Shown here piece after piece: positions 32,811-42,295 of a DNA stretch of 64,000 nt. Numbering within the stretch: position 1 is the stretch's first letter; every line of letters begins with the position of its first letter. The notes beneath the pieces are model-generated. The model saw nothing but the letters and a program-made list of their open reading frames with translations, did no database searches and was not told the origin of the DNA. This DNA comes from Pseudomonas resinovorans NBRC 106553 (GTDB lineage: Bacteria > Pseudomonadota > Gammaproteobacteria > Pseudomonadales > Pseudomonadaceae). The position numbers were made by a program, and so were the translations under genes. The stretch spans positions 372,001 through 436,000 of the forward strand of contig NC_021499.1 in NCBI RefSeq assembly GCF_000412695.1. The letters run 5' to 3'.

Positions 32811-34811
32811 ATGCCCAGCCGTCGTGAGCGTGCCAATGCCATTCGTGCCCTGAGCATGGATGCTGTGCAGAAAGCCAACAGCGGCCACCCCGGCGCCCCA
32901 ATGGGGATGGCCGATATCGCCGAAGTGCTCTGGCGGGATTACCTGCAGCACAACCCGAACAACCCCGAGTGGGCCAACCGCGACCGCTTCGTGCTGTCCA
33001 ACGGCCACGGCTCGATGCTCAACTACTCGCTGCTGCACCTGAGCGGCTACGACCTGACCATCGACGACCTGAAGAACTTCCGCCAGCTCGGCAGCCGCAC
33101 CCCGGGCCACCCGGAATATGGCTACACCGCCGGCGTGGAAACCACCACCGGTCCGCTGGGCCAGGGCATCGCCAACGCGGTCGGCTTCGCCATCGCGGAA
33201 AAGACCCTCGCCGCCCAGTTCAACCGTGACGGCCACAGCATTGTCGATCACAACACCTATGTGTTCCTCGGCGATGGCTGCATGATGGAAGGCATTTCCC
33301 ACGAAGTCTGCGCATTGGCCGGTACCCTGGGCCTGGGCAAGCTGGTGGCCTTCTACGACGACAACGGCATCTCCATCGATGGCGAAGTCCACGGCTGGTT
33401 CACCGACGACACCCCGAAGCGCTTCGAGGCCTACGGCTGGCAGGTGATTCGAAATGTCGACGGCCATGACGCCGACGAGATCAAGACCGCCATCGAAACC
33501 GCGCGCAAGACCTCCGACCGCCCGACCCTGATCTGCTGCAAGACCGTGATCGGCTTCGGTTCGCCGAACAAGCAGGGCAAGGAAGAGTGCCACGGCGCGC
33601 CGCTGGGCAATGACGAAATCGCCCTGACCCGCGCCGCCCTGGGCTGGACCCACGGCCCGTTCGAAGTCCCGGCCGATATCTACGCCGAATGGGACGCCAA
33701 GGCCGCAGGTGCCGCCCGCGAGGCCGCCTGGAACGAGCGCTTCGCCGCCTACGCCGCCGCCCACCCGGAGCTGGCCGCCGAGTTCCAGCGCCGCATCAAG
33801 GGCCAACTGCCGGCCGACTTCTCCGCCAAGGCCGATGCCTACATCGCCGAAGTGGCCGCCAAGGGCGAAACCATCGCCAGCCGCAAGGCCAGCCAGAACG
33901 CGCTGAACGCCTTCGGCCCGCTGCTGCCCGAGTTCCTCGGTGGCTCGGCTGACCTGGCCGGCTCCAACCTGACCCTGTGGAAAGGCTGCAAGGGCGTGTC
34001 CGCCGAGGACGCTTCCGGCAACTACCTGTTCTACGGCGTGCGCGAGTTCGGCATGAGCGCCATCATGAACGGCATCGCCCTGCACGGCGGCTTCATTCCC
34101 TATGGCGCCACCTTCCTGGTGTTCATGGAGTACGCCTGCAACGCCGTGCGCATGGCCGCGCTGATGAAGAAGCGCGTGCTCTTCGTCTACACCCACGACT
34201 CCATTGGTCTGGGCGAAGACGGCCCGACCCACCAGCCTGTGGAACAACTGGCCAGCCTGCGCTGCACCCCGAACCTGAACACCTGGCGTCCGGCCGACGC
34301 GGTGGAATCCGCCGTGGCCTGGAAGGCCGCCATCGAGCGCAACGACGGCCCGAGCGCGCTGATCTTCTCCCGCCAGAACCTGCCCCACCAGACCCGCGAC
34401 GCCGGCCAGATCGCCGACATCGCCCGTGGTGGCTACGTGCTGAAGGACAGCGCCGGCGAGCCGGAACTGATCCTGATCGCCACCGGCTCGGAAGTCGGCC
34501 TGGCCGTGCAGGCCTATGACCAGCTGACCGCCGCCGGCCGCAAGGTGCGCGTGGTGTCCATGCCGTCCACCAACCTGTTCGACCAGCAGGACGCCGCCTA
34601 CAAGCAGGCCGTACTGCCGGTTCAGGTCGGTGCGCGCATCGCCATCGAAGCCGCTCATGCCGACTTCTGGTACAAGTACGTCGGCCTGGAAGGCCGCGTG
34701 ATCGGCATGACCAGCTTCGGCGAATCGGCTCCGGCCCCGGCGCTGTTCGAGCACTTCGGCTTCACCGTCGACAATATCGTCGCCACCGCCGAAGAGCTGC
34801 TGGACGTCTGA
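32811..34811 (+). CDS. tktA: Transketolase
   Basis: A 666-residue TPP enzyme moving two-carbon units between sugar phosphates in the pentose phosphate pathway. Motifs: [29 protein letters not shown], the TPP-binding [12 protein letters not shown] with [10 protein letters not shown] downstream, and [19 protein letters not shown] in the pyrimidine domain. AGGAG is 7-8 bases before the ATG. It begins a run of carbon-metabolism genes (epd, pgk, fba). The stop is followed at once by a palindromic repeat (34812-34881). Confidence 0.97.
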   Translation: MPSRRERANAIRALSMDAVQKANSGHPGAPMGMADIAEVLWRDYLQHNPNNPEWANRDRFVLSNGHGSMLNYSLLHLSGYDLTIDDLKNFRQLGSRTPGHPEYGYTAGVETTTGPLGQGIANAVGFAIAEKTLAAQFNRDGHSIVDHNTYVFLGDGCMMEGISHEVCALAGTLGLGKLVAFYDDNGISIDGEVHGWFTDDTPKRFEAYGWQVIRNVDGHDADEIKTAIETARKTSDRPTLICCKTVIGFGSPNKQGKEECHGAPLGNDEIALTRAALGWTHGPFEVPADIYAEWDAKAAGAAREAAWNERFAAYAAAHPELAAEFQRRIKGQLPADFSAKADAYIAEVAAKGETIASRKASQNALNAFGPLLPEFLGGSADLAGSNLTLWKGCKGVSAEDASGNYLFYGVREFGMSAIMNGIALHGGFIPYGATFLVFMEYACNAVRMAALMKKRVLFVYTHDSIGLGEDGPTHQPVEQLASLRCTPNLNTWRPADAVESAVAWKAAIERNDGPSALIFSRQNLPHQTRDAGQIADIARGGYVLKDSAGEPELILIATGSEVGLAVQAYDQLTAAGRKVRVVSMPSTNLFDQQDAAYKQAVLPVQVGARIAIEAAHADFWYKYVGLEGRVIGMTSFGESAPAPALFEHFGFTVDNIVATAEELLDV

Positions 34812-34881
34812 GTAGGATGGGTTGAGCGCAGCGATACCCATGCTGCGTTCTGATGGGTATCGCAAGCTCAACCCATCCTAC
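34812..34881. repeat. GTAGGATGGGT palindromic repeat, intact copy
   Basis: Begins at the base after the tktA stop. Left arm GTAGGATGGGTTGAGCGCAG..., right arm ...GCTCAACCCATCCTAC, forming an almost perfect hairpin with a loop of about 10 bases. It fills most of the tktA-epd gap and may separate the two genes' transcripts, or act as an mRNA 3' end. Confidence 0.85.
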
Positions 34882-34912
34882 GGTCTTTTTCTCCTGGCCC
34901 CGCGAGCGCCCC

Positions 34913-35959
34913 ATGCCCAGCAATCGCCCTTTCAAAGTTGCCCTCAACGGCTACGGTCGCATCGGCCGCTGCGTGCTGCGCGCGCTCCACGAGCGCGGTG
35001 ACGGGGCGAATTTCGAGATCGTCGCGTTGAACGACCTGGCCGACCAGGCCAGCATCGAGTACCTGACCCGCTTCGACTCCACCCATGGCCGGTTCCCCGG
35101 TGAAGTGCGGGTGGACGGCGATTGCCTGCATATCAACGGCGATTGCGTGAAGGTGCTGCGCAGCGCCGAGCCGGAAGGCATCGACTGGGCCGCCCTGGGC
35201 GTGGACCTGGTGCTGGAGTGCTCCGGCCAGTACACCCACCGCCAGCAGGCCGAGCGCTTCCTGGCCGCCGGCGCGCCCCGGGTGCTGCTGTCCCAGCCCA
35301 TGGCTGGCGAGGCCGACATCGACGCCACCATCGTCTACGGGGTCAACCAGGACAGCCTGACCGGCGCCGAAAGGCTGGTGTCCAACGCGTCCTGCACCAC
35401 CAACTGCGGTGTGCCGCTGCTGAAACTTCTCAACGAGTCCGTGGGTCTGGAGTACGTCTCCATCACCACCATCCACTCGGCCATGAACGACCAGCCCGTG
35501 ATCGACGCCTACCACCACGAAGACCTGCGCCGTACCCGTTCGGCCTTCCAGTCGGTGATCCCGGTATCCACAGGCCTGGCGCGCGGCATCGAGCGCCTGC
35601 TGCCGGAACTGGTCGGGCGCATCCAGGCGAAAGCCATCCGCGTGCCGACGGTGAACGTGTCCTGCCTCGACATCACCCTGCAGACGGCCCGCGACACCTC
35701 GGCCGTCGAGATCAACCGCGTGCTCCGCGAGGCCGCCGAAAGCGGTCCGCTGAAAGGCCTGCTGGCCTACACCGAGCTGCCCCATGCCAGCTGCGATTTC
35801 AATCACGACCCCCATTCCGCCATCGTCGACGGCAGCCAGACCCGCGTCTCCGGACCGCGCCTGGTCAACCTGCTGGCCTGGTTCGACAACGAATGGGGCT
35901 TCGCCAACCGTATGCTCGACACCGCGGACCACTATCTGCGGGTCTCCGCTTCTCGTTAA
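34913..35959 (+). CDS. epd: D-erythrose-4-phosphate dehydrogenase
   Basis: 348 residues of the GAPDH superfamily. NGYGRIGRCVLRAL binds NAD and SNASCTTNC holds the catalytic cysteine. Calling it Epd rather than GAPDH rests on the neighbourhood (tktA-epd-pgk-fba, as in P. aeruginosa and E. coli) and on residues such as HSAMNDQPVIDAYHHEDLRR, typical of Epd. The enzyme makes 4-phosphoerythronate for pyridoxal phosphate synthesis. The start at 34913 lies after the repeat; upstream in-frame sequence is the repeat itself. Confidence 0.93.
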   Translation: MPSNRPFKVALNGYGRIGRCVLRALHERGDGANFEIVALNDLADQASIEYLTRFDSTHGRFPGEVRVDGDCLHINGDCVKVLRSAEPEGIDWAALGVDLVLECSGQYTHRQQAERFLAAGAPRVLLSQPMAGEADIDATIVYGVNQDSLTGAERLVSNASCTTNCGVPLLKLLNESVGLEYVSITTIHSAMNDQPVIDAYHHEDLRRTRSAFQSVIPVSTGLARGIERLLPELVGRIQAKAIRVPTVNVSCLDITLQTARDTSAVEINRVLREAAESGPLKGLLAYTELPHASCDFNHDPHSAIVDGSQTRVSGPRLVNLLAWFDNEWGFANRMLDTADHYLRVSASR

Positions 35960-35987
35960 CAACCAGCCCCCGTGAAGGACTGACCCC

Positions 35988-37148
35988 ATGACCGTGTTGA
36001 AAATGACCGACCTCGACCTCCAGGGTAAGCGCGTGCTGATCCGCGAGGATCTCAACGTGCCCGTGAAGGACGGCGTCGTGAAGAGCGATGCGCGCATCCT
36101 CGCCTCCCTGCCGACCATCAAGCTGGCACTGGAGAAGGGCGCGGCGGTGATGGTCTGCTCCCACCTGGGCCGTCCCACCGAGGGTGAGTTCTCCGAAGAG
36201 AACAGCCTCAAGCCGGTGGCCGAGTACCTGAGCAAGGCCCTGGGCCGCGACGTGCCGCTGGTGGCCGACTACCTCGGCGGCGTCGATGTCGCCCCCGGCC
36301 AGGTGGTGCTGTTCGAGAACGTGCGCTTCAACAAGGGCGAGAAGAAGAACGCCGATGAGCTGGCCCAGCAATACGCCGCGCTGTGCGACGTATTCGTGAT
36401 GGACGCCTTCGGCACCGCCCACCGCGCCGAGGGTTCCACCCACGGCGTGGCCAAGTTCGCCAAGGTGGCCGCCGCCGGCCCGCTGCTGGCCGCCGAGCTG
36501 GACGCCCTGGGCAAGGCCCTGGGCAACCCGGCCCGTCCGATGGCCGCCATCGTCGCCGGCTCCAAGGTTTCCACCAAGCTCGACGTACTGAACTCCCTGA
36601 GCCAGATCTGCGACCAGCTGATCGTCGGTGGCGGCATCGCCAACACCTTCCTCGCCGCGGCCGGCTACAAGGTCGGCAAGTCGCTGTACGAAGCCGACCT
36701 GGTGGACACCGCCAAGGCCATCGCCGCCAAGGTCAGCGTGCCGCTGCCGGTTGACGTGGTGGTCGCCAAGGAATTCGCCGAATCCGCCGCCGCCACCGTC
36801 AAGGCCATCGCGGATGTAGCCGACGATGACATGATCCTCGACATCGGCCCGCAGACCGCCGCCCAGTTCGCCGAGCTGCTGAAGTCGTCGAAGACCATCC
36901 TCTGGAACGGCCCGGTGGGTGTATTCGAGTTCGACCAGTTCGGCAACGGCACCAAGGTGCTGGCCAAGGCCATTGCCGAGAGCCCGGCCTTCTCCATTGC
37001 CGGTGGTGGCGACACCCTGGCGGCGATCGACAAGTACGGCGTGAACGAGCAGGTCTCCTACATTTCCACCGGTGGTGGCGCCTTCCTCGAGTTCGTCGAG
37101 GGCAAGGTCCTGCCGGCCGTGGAAGTGCTTGAGCAACGGGCGAAGTAA
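35988..37148 (+). CDS. pgk: Phosphoglycerate kinase
   Basis: 386 residues; transfers phosphate between 1,3-bisphosphoglycerate and ADP. Visible: [18 protein letters not shown] (substrate site), [62 protein letters not shown] and the ATP-site [14 protein letters not shown] at the C-terminus. It starts 28 bp after epd, with GAAGGA upstream, and is probably co-transcribed with it. Confidence 0.97.
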   Translation: MTVLKMTDLDLQGKRVLIREDLNVPVKDGVVKSDARILASLPTIKLALEKGAAVMVCSHLGRPTEGEFSEENSLKPVAEYLSKALGRDVPLVADYLGGVDVAPGQVVLFENVRFNKGEKKNADELAQQYAALCDVFVMDAFGTAHRAEGSTHGVAKFAKVAAAGPLLAAELDALGKALGNPARPMAAIVAGSKVSTKLDVLNSLSQICDQLIVGGGIANTFLAAAGYKVGKSLYEADLVDTAKAIAAKVSVPLPVDVVVAKEFAESAAATVKAIADVADDDMILDIGPQTAAQFAELLKSSKTILWNGPVGVFEFDQFGNGTKVLAKAIAESPAFSIAGGGDTLAAIDKYGVNEQVSYISTGGGAFLEFVEGKVLPAVEVLEQRAK

Positions 37149-37175
37149 GCGGCTGGCGCAATTGGCCTAAACCCT

Positions 37176-37225
37176 GGCAGGTGTTCGTGGTCCCTTCATA
37201 AGGAACCTGAAGAGGAGCACCTGCC
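37176..37225 (+). promoter_or_regulatory. Folded leader in front of a small lipoprotein gene
   Basis: GGCAGGTG (37176-37183) can pair with CACCTGCC (37218-37225), the eight bases just before the ATG. Inside it GGTCCCTT (37189-37196) pairs with AAGGAACC (37200-37207) with one mismatch and a 3-base loop. The Shine-Dalgarno GAGGAG (37212-37217) is caught between the two helices. It may be a translation-control hairpin, or the 3' end of the pgk mRNA. Confidence 0.5.
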
Positions 37226-37420
37226 ATGCGCTACGCTGCGATTCTGCTGACCCTGGTTGTCGGACTTTCGGGTTGTGCCGGCGGCAAGCCGTCCAGCCCT
37301 TGCGAAGTGATAAGCCCGTCCGAGGTCGTAGTCCCGAGCAATCAGGACGACCAGCGGGTAGAGGCGCAGGCCAGTGGCGACCCCACTGTGAGCGCGGAAG
37401 GACAACAGCATTGCCCCTGA
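37226..37420 (+). CDS. Small lipoprotein of unknown function
   Basis: 64 residues: a lipoprotein signal (MRYAAILLTLVVGLSGC, lipobox LSGC) followed by a short, polar, Ser/Pro/Val-rich segment ending HCP. GAGGAG lies 8 bases before the ATG. No family is recognised. It stands between pgk and an MliC-like gene and may share the MliC transcript. Confidence 0.7.
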   Translation: MRYAAILLTLVVGLSGCAGGKPSSPCEVISPSEVVVPSNQDDQRVEAQASGDPTVSAEGQQHCP

Positions 37421-37465
37421 GGGCGTGGTGCACGGATGGCCGGAGCCATCCCCAAGGAGATGCGC

Positions 37466-37783
37466 ATGAAAGGATGGTTGGCCCTCGCGGGATTCGCCCT
37501 GCTGGCCGGTTGCGCCGGGCAGCGGGAAGTCAGCGATGACTGGACCCGCTGGGTCTGTGACAGCCAGACCGAAGTGCTCTGGCGTTTCGCCGATGCCGAG
37601 AAGAGCGGCATCGACCTGCGCCTGGGCGGCGGCGACATCGTCCACCGCCTCAAGCGGGAGCCCTCGGGCTCCGGCGCGCTGTACAGCGACGGCAACCTGG
37701 CCTTCCACACCAAGGGTGACGAAGGCCTGGTGTACTGGGTGGCGACCGATGACCTCATAGGTCGCGGCTGCAAGGCCCCATGA
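37466..37783 (+). CDS. MliC-like lipoprotein (C-type lysozyme inhibitor family)
   Basis: 105 residues with a lipoprotein signal (LAGFALLAGC) and a compact domain matching the MliC pattern: WVCDSQTEVLWRF near the start, then IDLRLGGGDIVHRL, SGSGALYSDGNLAFHTKGDE and a second Cys near the end (GRGCKAP) likely bonded to the first. In MliC/PliC proteins the S-G-x-x-Y loop and the K-G-D-E loop insert into the lysozyme active site. The protein would protect against host or competitor lysozyme. I chose ATG 37466 since GGAG is 6 bases upstream. Confidence 0.72.
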   Translation: MKGWLALAGFALLAGCAGQREVSDDWTRWVCDSQTEVLWRFADAEKSGIDLRLGGGDIVHRLKREPSGSGALYSDGNLAFHTKGDEGLVYWVATDDLIGRGCKAP

Positions 37784-37892
37784 CATTCCCCGGGTAGGGC
37801 ATGACCGCTCCTCCCCGGGAACTTGAACCCGGCCTGCCCCTGCGGCAGGCTTTGTAATTTGACAGCCCACCCAATCGGGAGACTGAAACACC

Positions 37893-38957
37893 ATGGCACT
37901 CATCAGCATGCGCCAGATGCTGGACCACGCCGCCGAATTCGGCTACGGCGTACCGGCTTTCAACGTCAACAACCTGGAACAGATGCGCGCCATCATGGAA
38001 GCGGCCGACAAGACCGATTCCCCGGTGATCGTGCAGGCCTCGGCCGGCGCCCGCAAATACGCCGGCGCGCCCTTCCTGCGCCACCTGATCCTGGCTGCCA
38101 TCGAAGAATTCCCGCACATCCCGGTGTGCATGCACCAGGACCACGGCACCAGCCCCGACGTCTGCCAGCGCTCCATCCAGCTGGGCTTCTCCTCCGTGAT
38201 GATGGACGGCTCGCTGAAGGAAGACGGCAAGACCCCGTCCGACTACGAGTACAACGTCCGTGTCACCCAGCAGACCGTTGCCTTCGCCCACGCCTGCGGC
38301 GTATCGGTGGAAGGTGAGCTGGGTTGCCTGGGCTCCCTGGAAACTGGCCAGGCCGGCGAAGAAGATGGCGTTGGCGCCGAGGGCATCCTCGACCACAGCC
38401 AGATGCTGACCGACCCGGAAGAAGCCGCCGACTTCGTCAAGAAGACTCAGGTGGATGCCCTGGCCATCGCCATCGGCACCAGCCACGGCGCCTACAAGTT
38501 CACCAAGCCGCCGACCGGTGACATCCTCGCCATCGACCGCATCAAGGAAATCCACAAGCGCATCCCCAACACCCACCTGGTGATGCACGGTTCTTCCTCG
38601 GTACCCCAGGACTGGCTGGCGATCATCAACGAATTCGGCGGCGACATTAAGGAAACCTACGGCGTTCCGGTCGAGGAAATCGTCGAAGGCATCAAGCACG
38701 GCGTGCGCAAGGTCAACATCGATACCGACCTGCGCCTGGCGTCCACCGGTGCCATCCGCAGCTTCCTGGCCAAGAACCCGGCCGAGTTCGACCCGCGCAA
38801 ATACTTCGCCAAGACCGTAGAAGCCATGCGCGACATCTGCATCGCCCGCTACGAAGCCTTCGGCACCGCCGGCAACGCCTCCAAGATCAAGCCGATCTCC
38901 CTGGAAGGCATGTACCTGCGCTACGCCAAGGGCGAGCTGGCCGCCAAGGTCAACTGA
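37893..38957 (+). CDS. fba: Class II fructose-bisphosphate aldolase
   Basis: 354 residues of the zinc-dependent aldolase family (fda in P. aeruginosa). Zinc ligands and active-site segments: [55 protein letters not shown] and [13 protein letters not shown]; near the end [16 protein letters not shown] lies upstream. It closes the tktA-epd-pgk-fba set, with the two small lipoproteins inserted between pgk and fba, and ends at a strong terminator. Confidence 0.97.
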   Translation: MALISMRQMLDHAAEFGYGVPAFNVNNLEQMRAIMEAADKTDSPVIVQASAGARKYAGAPFLRHLILAAIEEFPHIPVCMHQDHGTSPDVCQRSIQLGFSSVMMDGSLKEDGKTPSDYEYNVRVTQQTVAFAHACGVSVEGELGCLGSLETGQAGEEDGVGAEGILDHSQMLTDPEEAADFVKKTQVDALAIAIGTSHGAYKFTKPPTGDILAIDRIKEIHKRIPNTHLVMHGSSSVPQDWLAIINEFGGDIKETYGVPVEEIVEGIKHGVRKVNIDTDLRLASTGAIRSFLAKNPAEFDPRKYFAKTVEAMRDICIARYEAFGTAGNASKIKPISLEGMYLRYAKGELAAKVN

Positions 38958-38976
38958 TCCCACGGCCTTCACGAAG

Positions 38977-38996
38977 AGCCCCGCAGTGCGGGGCTT
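38977..38996 (+). terminator. Terminator of fba
   Basis: Stem AGCCCCGC / GCGGGGCT with a 3-base loop, followed by TTTT, 19 bases after the fba stop. Confidence 0.9.
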
Positions 38997-39023
38997 TTTC
39001 GTATCCGCCTACAGGAGTTTCCG

Positions 39024-39485
39024 ATGCGTTTGCCCCTGACGATGGTTTTCGCCCTGCTGCTGGTCGGTTGCGCCGCCAAGCCGCAGGTAGCTCCAGTGCC
39101 TTCGCCGCCGCAGCAGCCGGTGGCGAGCGATCCGCAGCGCTGCCTGGACCGCACCGACTGCACCACCAAGATCTCGCGCACCCTGCTGTTCGTCTACGAC
39201 TACGCCGAGGCGGGTGGGGCGCTGGTGCAGCGCAAGGGGGTCTGGCTGTTCACCCCGTCCACGGCCAAGCCGGAGGGTTGGCCGGCGCTGAAGATCCGCC
39301 TGGCCGATTCGCCGGACGGGCGCTTCGAGTTCGCCAGCCAGTGCCCGGCGGGCAATTGCCGGATCAGCGATGGGGACCTGCTGCGGGTGTACCGGAGTTA
39401 CCTGGCGGGCGACCCCTGCCTGCTGACGGATGCGAAGTCCCTGGCCCGCTGCCTGGAATCCACCGCCCTGGTTCCCTCGCCCTGA
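39024..39485 (+). CDS. Lipoprotein of unknown function
   Basis: 153 residues; lipobox in FALLLVGC at the N-terminus, then a Pro-rich linker and a Cys-containing domain (RCLDRTDCTTKISRTLLFVY, SQCPAGNCRISDGDLLRVYR, DPCLLTDAKSLARCLE). Six Cys after the linker suggest disulphides in the periplasm. AGGAG precedes the ATG by 7 bases. I do not recognise a family. Convergent with the PL7 gene. Confidence 0.75.
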   Translation: MRLPLTMVFALLLVGCAAKPQVAPVPSPPQQPVASDPQRCLDRTDCTTKISRTLLFVYDYAEAGGALVQRKGVWLFTPSTAKPEGWPALKIRLADSPDGRFEFASQCPAGNCRISDGDLLRVYRSYLAGDPCLLTDAKSLARCLESTALVPSP

Positions 39486-39498
39486 AGCGGCCGGGGCG

Positions 39499-40170
39499 TC
39501 AGGGCGCCCGGTGCTCGATCTTCAGGCTGTAGAAGGTCGCCGCCCCCGCTTCGGTCTCGTAGCCGCTGTTGTCCTGGGCATAGACCCCAGCCTTGAAGTA
39601 CAGCGGTTTCGGCGCCCAGTCCGCCGCCAGTTGCTGGCTCCAGAGGCTGCCATTGACCAGCACGCTGAGCAGGCCGGTGGGCGACAACTCGATCAGGTAG
39701 CTGAAGCGCTGGTTCAGCGGGATGCCGCTGAGCAGCGGGATCACCGTGCTGGTCTCGTCGCTTGGCGAGTTGCGCACCTTGGCCACGATGTTCGCGGTCT
39801 GCGTCTTGGTCTTGAACTGATATTCCAGCTTGAGCAGCGGGCTGGTGCTGCCGTAGGCGTGGATCTGGCCGATCACCAGCTTGCCGGTGGAGGGCACCTG
39901 GCTGACGCTGAGGTTGGCGCTGAGCAGGTTGTCGGCGCTGGGGTAGGTCCAGTTGCGCAGCTTGCCGTCGGCCTGGGTCTCGCGTAGCTCGCTGCGCGGG
40001 TAGATGGCGTTGGCGGTGGTGGTGCCGTTCACCGGTACCCAGAAGTACAGGCCGGTGGAATTGCTCTGGAAGTAGTGGTCCTGGTAGCCGCCCACCAGCA
40101 GCGGGGTCTCGATGGTGACGGCGGGTACGCCAACGGGGAGCGTCAGGTTCCAGGTGGAAAGGTCGATCAT
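39499..40170 (-). CDS. PL7 polysaccharide lyase (alginate lyase family 2)
   Basis: A 223-residue single-domain protein with the three PL7 signatures: RSELRE, QIH and YFKAGVYAQ, which hold the catalytic Arg/His/Tyr of beta-jelly-roll alginate lyases. It starts directly with MIDLSTWNLTLPVG and has no signal peptide, as in some Pseudomonas PL7 lyases; it may be cytoplasmic or exported another way. It would cut mannuronate/guluronate polymers by beta-elimination. No other alginate genes are here. An ATG 17 codons upstream exists but gives an unlikely N-terminus. Confidence 0.88.
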   Translation of the reverse strand: MIDLSTWNLTLPVGVPAVTIETPLLVGGYQDHYFQSNSTGLYFWVPVNGTTTANAIYPRSELRETQADGKLRNWTYPSADNLLSANLSVSQVPSTGKLVIGQIHAYGSTSPLLKLEYQFKTKTQTANIVAKVRNSPSDETSTVIPLLSGIPLNQRFSYLIELSPTGLLSVLVNGSLWSQQLAADWAPKPLYFKAGVYAQDNSGYETEAGAATFYSLKIEHRAP

Positions 40171-40682
40171 GGCGGAGATCTCGAAAGGACCTCCCCGTCG
40201 GGCGCTGCTTTTTCTCGTCACCCGGAGGCCGGGTGGGCGTTGCGGCCAATCGCACTCGAACGGGAAGTGAAGGTTGCCAGGTGGCAGGGGCTGCCGTGTC
40301 GTCCGAAGGCGTTTGGGCCGTCTCGCGATTGCTTTATACGAAAGCCATCGGCGGCCTGTCAGTCACCGATTGTCGGTATGTTGGCGTCAATAATATGTCT
40401 ATTATGGCGTTTGCCAGTATTGCGCTATCGCCTGCCGGGGCCCGGCCCAGAGCGGCTGGCCTTGATCGATAAGGGAATTCTTCCGCAAGCACCGCCGGTT
40501 TTTTGTAAGACCCGTGGCGAAGGTGCTCGCGGCGAGCGGGTTGCGGCGGGCGAAGGATTTGCGGGAAATCTGAACTACGTCGCAAAGCCTCGTTGCAGAG
40601 GGCTCCGACCGGCGACGGCGGCGGGGCGCTCGTCCTCGGGTAAACTGTCGCGTCTTTTCAGTCCCGGCCTCCGTACCCTGCC
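40171..40682. other. 512 bp without a recognised gene
   Basis: Between the divergent PL7 and YgjP-like genes. I see no credible ORF, clear repeat family or RNA. It is locally richer in A/T around 40370-40410 than its surroundings, where promoters for the two genes could lie. Confidence 0.5.
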
Positions 40683-41171
40683 ATGACCAGTCTCAAATAC
40701 CTTCGCGGCTACCCGGCCAGCCTCCAGGACCAGGTGGCGCAGATGATTGCCGGCGACCGCCTGGGGGACTACCTGGAGCGCCGCTACCCGGGGCGGCATG
40801 AGGTGCAGAGCGACAAGGCGCTCTACGGGTACGCCATGGCCTTGAAGCAGGAGCACCTGCGCAACGCGCCGGCACCGGACAAGGTGATCTACGACAACAA
40901 GCTCGACGTGGTGCACAAGGCCCTCGGCCTCAATACCGCGATCTCACGGGTGCAGGGCGGCAAGCTCAAGGCGAAGAAGGAGATTCGCGTCGCCTCGCTG
41001 TTCAAGGACGCCGCGCCCGAGTTCCTGCAGATGATTCTGGTCCACGAGCTGGCGCACCTGAAGGAGCGCGACCACAGCAAGGCCTTCTACCAGCTCTGCG
41101 AGCACATGCTGCCCGGCTACCACCAGCTGGAGTTCGACCTGCGGATCTACCTCACCTGGCGCGAGCTCTAA
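40683..41171 (+). CDS. YgjP-like (DUF45) metallopeptidase
   Basis: 162 residues with a zinc-protease motif HELAHLKERDH near residue 119, followed by KAFYQLCEHMLPGY, the C-terminal pattern of the YgjP/DUF45 (M48-related) family. Two His and a third ligand in the following helix would bind zinc. There is no signal peptide or membrane helix, so it is cytoplasmic. The biological role of the family is not established. It is followed by a 0.28 kb gap with a repeat-like element. Confidence 0.85.
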   Translation: MTSLKYLRGYPASLQDQVAQMIAGDRLGDYLERRYPGRHEVQSDKALYGYAMALKQEHLRNAPAPDKVIYDNKLDVVHKALGLNTAISRVQGGKLKAKKEIRVASLFKDAAPEFLQMILVHELAHLKERDHSKAFYQLCEHMLPGYHQLEFDLRIYLTWREL

Positions 41172-41176
41172 GCTCT

Positions 41177-41396
41177 GTACGAAAAGTACCTGCGCTCGGT
41201 GATGCTGCGTTAAAAACAGGCTCGTGCGCGAGTCCGATCAGAATGCTCATTTACAACTCGTAAACTCGAGTGCGAGCCCAGTCCGCTTCCTCGCCTGTTT
41301 GACTCGCTAGCGCTCGCCCTTCGGGCCAGCCTTCGGCTGTTACTCCCGTTGGTCGTTGCGCCTTGCCTGACCTTCGCTCGGAGACTTTTCGTTTAG
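41177..41396. repeat. Candidate 220 bp intergenic element with ACGAAAAGT ends
   Basis: The 284 bp gap holds TGTACGAAAAGTACCTGCGC on the left and, inverted, CGGAGACTTTTCGTTTAGAC on the right, sharing ACGAAAAGT plus a CTCGG flank. Inside are several palindromes: CAGGCTCG/CGAGCC-type pairs, ACTCGTAAACTCGAGT, and CTCGCCCTTCGGGCCAGCCT. No gene fits. Its make-up suggests a mobile repeat or a structured RNA; only one copy is in this window. Confidence 0.45.
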
Positions 41397-41455
41397 ACCT
41401 CGCCATGGCCAGCGGCTGCTAGGCTCAGGAGAGCAGCCGACCGAGGCCAGCGGAC

Positions 41456-42211
41456 ATGCGTCCGAGATTCCGCATCCTCTGTGTCATCCTCTGGGTGCTG
41501 GGCCTCGTGCCCTTCGCCGGCGCCCGTGACTTGCTCGCGGTCGGCACCGAGTTCCCCGGCCTCTATGTCCTGGCCCCCAGTGGCGAACCCACGGGGCTGG
41601 GCGTCGATGTGCTGCGCGCGGTGGCGGCGGAACTCGGCCACCAGGTGCGTTTCGAGCTCTACCCCTGGGCCCGCGCCCAGAAGCTGGTGGAAGAGGGCCG
41701 CGCCGACGTCCTGATCGGCCCGTACCGCACGGCCGCGCGGGAGCGCCGATTCCAGTTCGCCGAGCCCGGTTTCTACCGCGACCGGGTGCTCTTCTATGCC
41801 CGCAAGGGCACTGCCGCGACCTGGGACGGCAGCCCCGCCAGCCTGATGGGGCAGCGCATCGCGATCATCCATGGGTGGATCTACGGCGAGCGCTTCGAGG
41901 CCATGCGTGGCAAGCTCGACCTGCACGTCGCACCCTCGGTGGAACTGGCCTTCCGCCTGCTGATGGCCGACCGCGTCGACCTGGTGGCCAGCAACCAGCG
42001 CGACTCGTTGCCGCGCATCGACGAACTGGGCATTGCCACCGACGTACGCGAACTGGAGCCGGAGATCGACAGCCAGGTGGGCTACTTCGCCTTGCCCAGG
42101 GGCGAATCCCACCGGCAGTTGCGCGACGACATCGGCCGAGTCCTCGGCCAGATGCGTGCCGATGGTCGGCTGGCGAAGATCGCCAAGCCTCATGGCGTGC
42201 CGGTGCCCTGA
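41456..42211 (+). CDS. Orphan solute-binding protein, family 3
   Basis: 251 residues, signal-like N-terminus (FRILCVILWVLGLVPFAGA), then a family 3 binding fold: DLLAVGTEFPGLYVLAPSGE, LGVDVLRAVAAELGHQVRFE, YPWARAQKLVEEGRADVLIG and AYRTAA-type clamp residues (here PYRTAARERRFQFAEPGFYR). No ABC partners. It is followed after 84 bp by an HDOD gene and then by another binding protein on the same strand. Confidence 0.8.
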   Translation: MRPRFRILCVILWVLGLVPFAGARDLLAVGTEFPGLYVLAPSGEPTGLGVDVLRAVAAELGHQVRFELYPWARAQKLVEEGRADVLIGPYRTAARERRFQFAEPGFYRDRVLFYARKGTAATWDGSPASLMGQRIAIIHGWIYGERFEAMRGKLDLHVAPSVELAFRLLMADRVDLVASNQRDSLPRIDELGIATDVRELEPEIDSQVGYFALPRGESHRQLRDDIGRVLGQMRADGRLAKIAKPHGVPVP

Positions 42212-42295
42212 GCACGCCGTCCGATTGCGCGCCGTGTCTCTTGGGTAGCGCCATGGGCGTGGTTACACTGCCGCACCTGGACGGGGAGAAGTGGC

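Noticed and set aside
32616..34871. A 751-codon open frame opposite tktA
   Set aside because: Shadow composition, and it runs through the 34812 repeat and the tktA coding region.
39398..40255. A second long frame over the PL7 gene
   Set aside because: It overlaps the PL7 frame completely and has Arg/Gln/Pro-rich shadow composition with no motifs.
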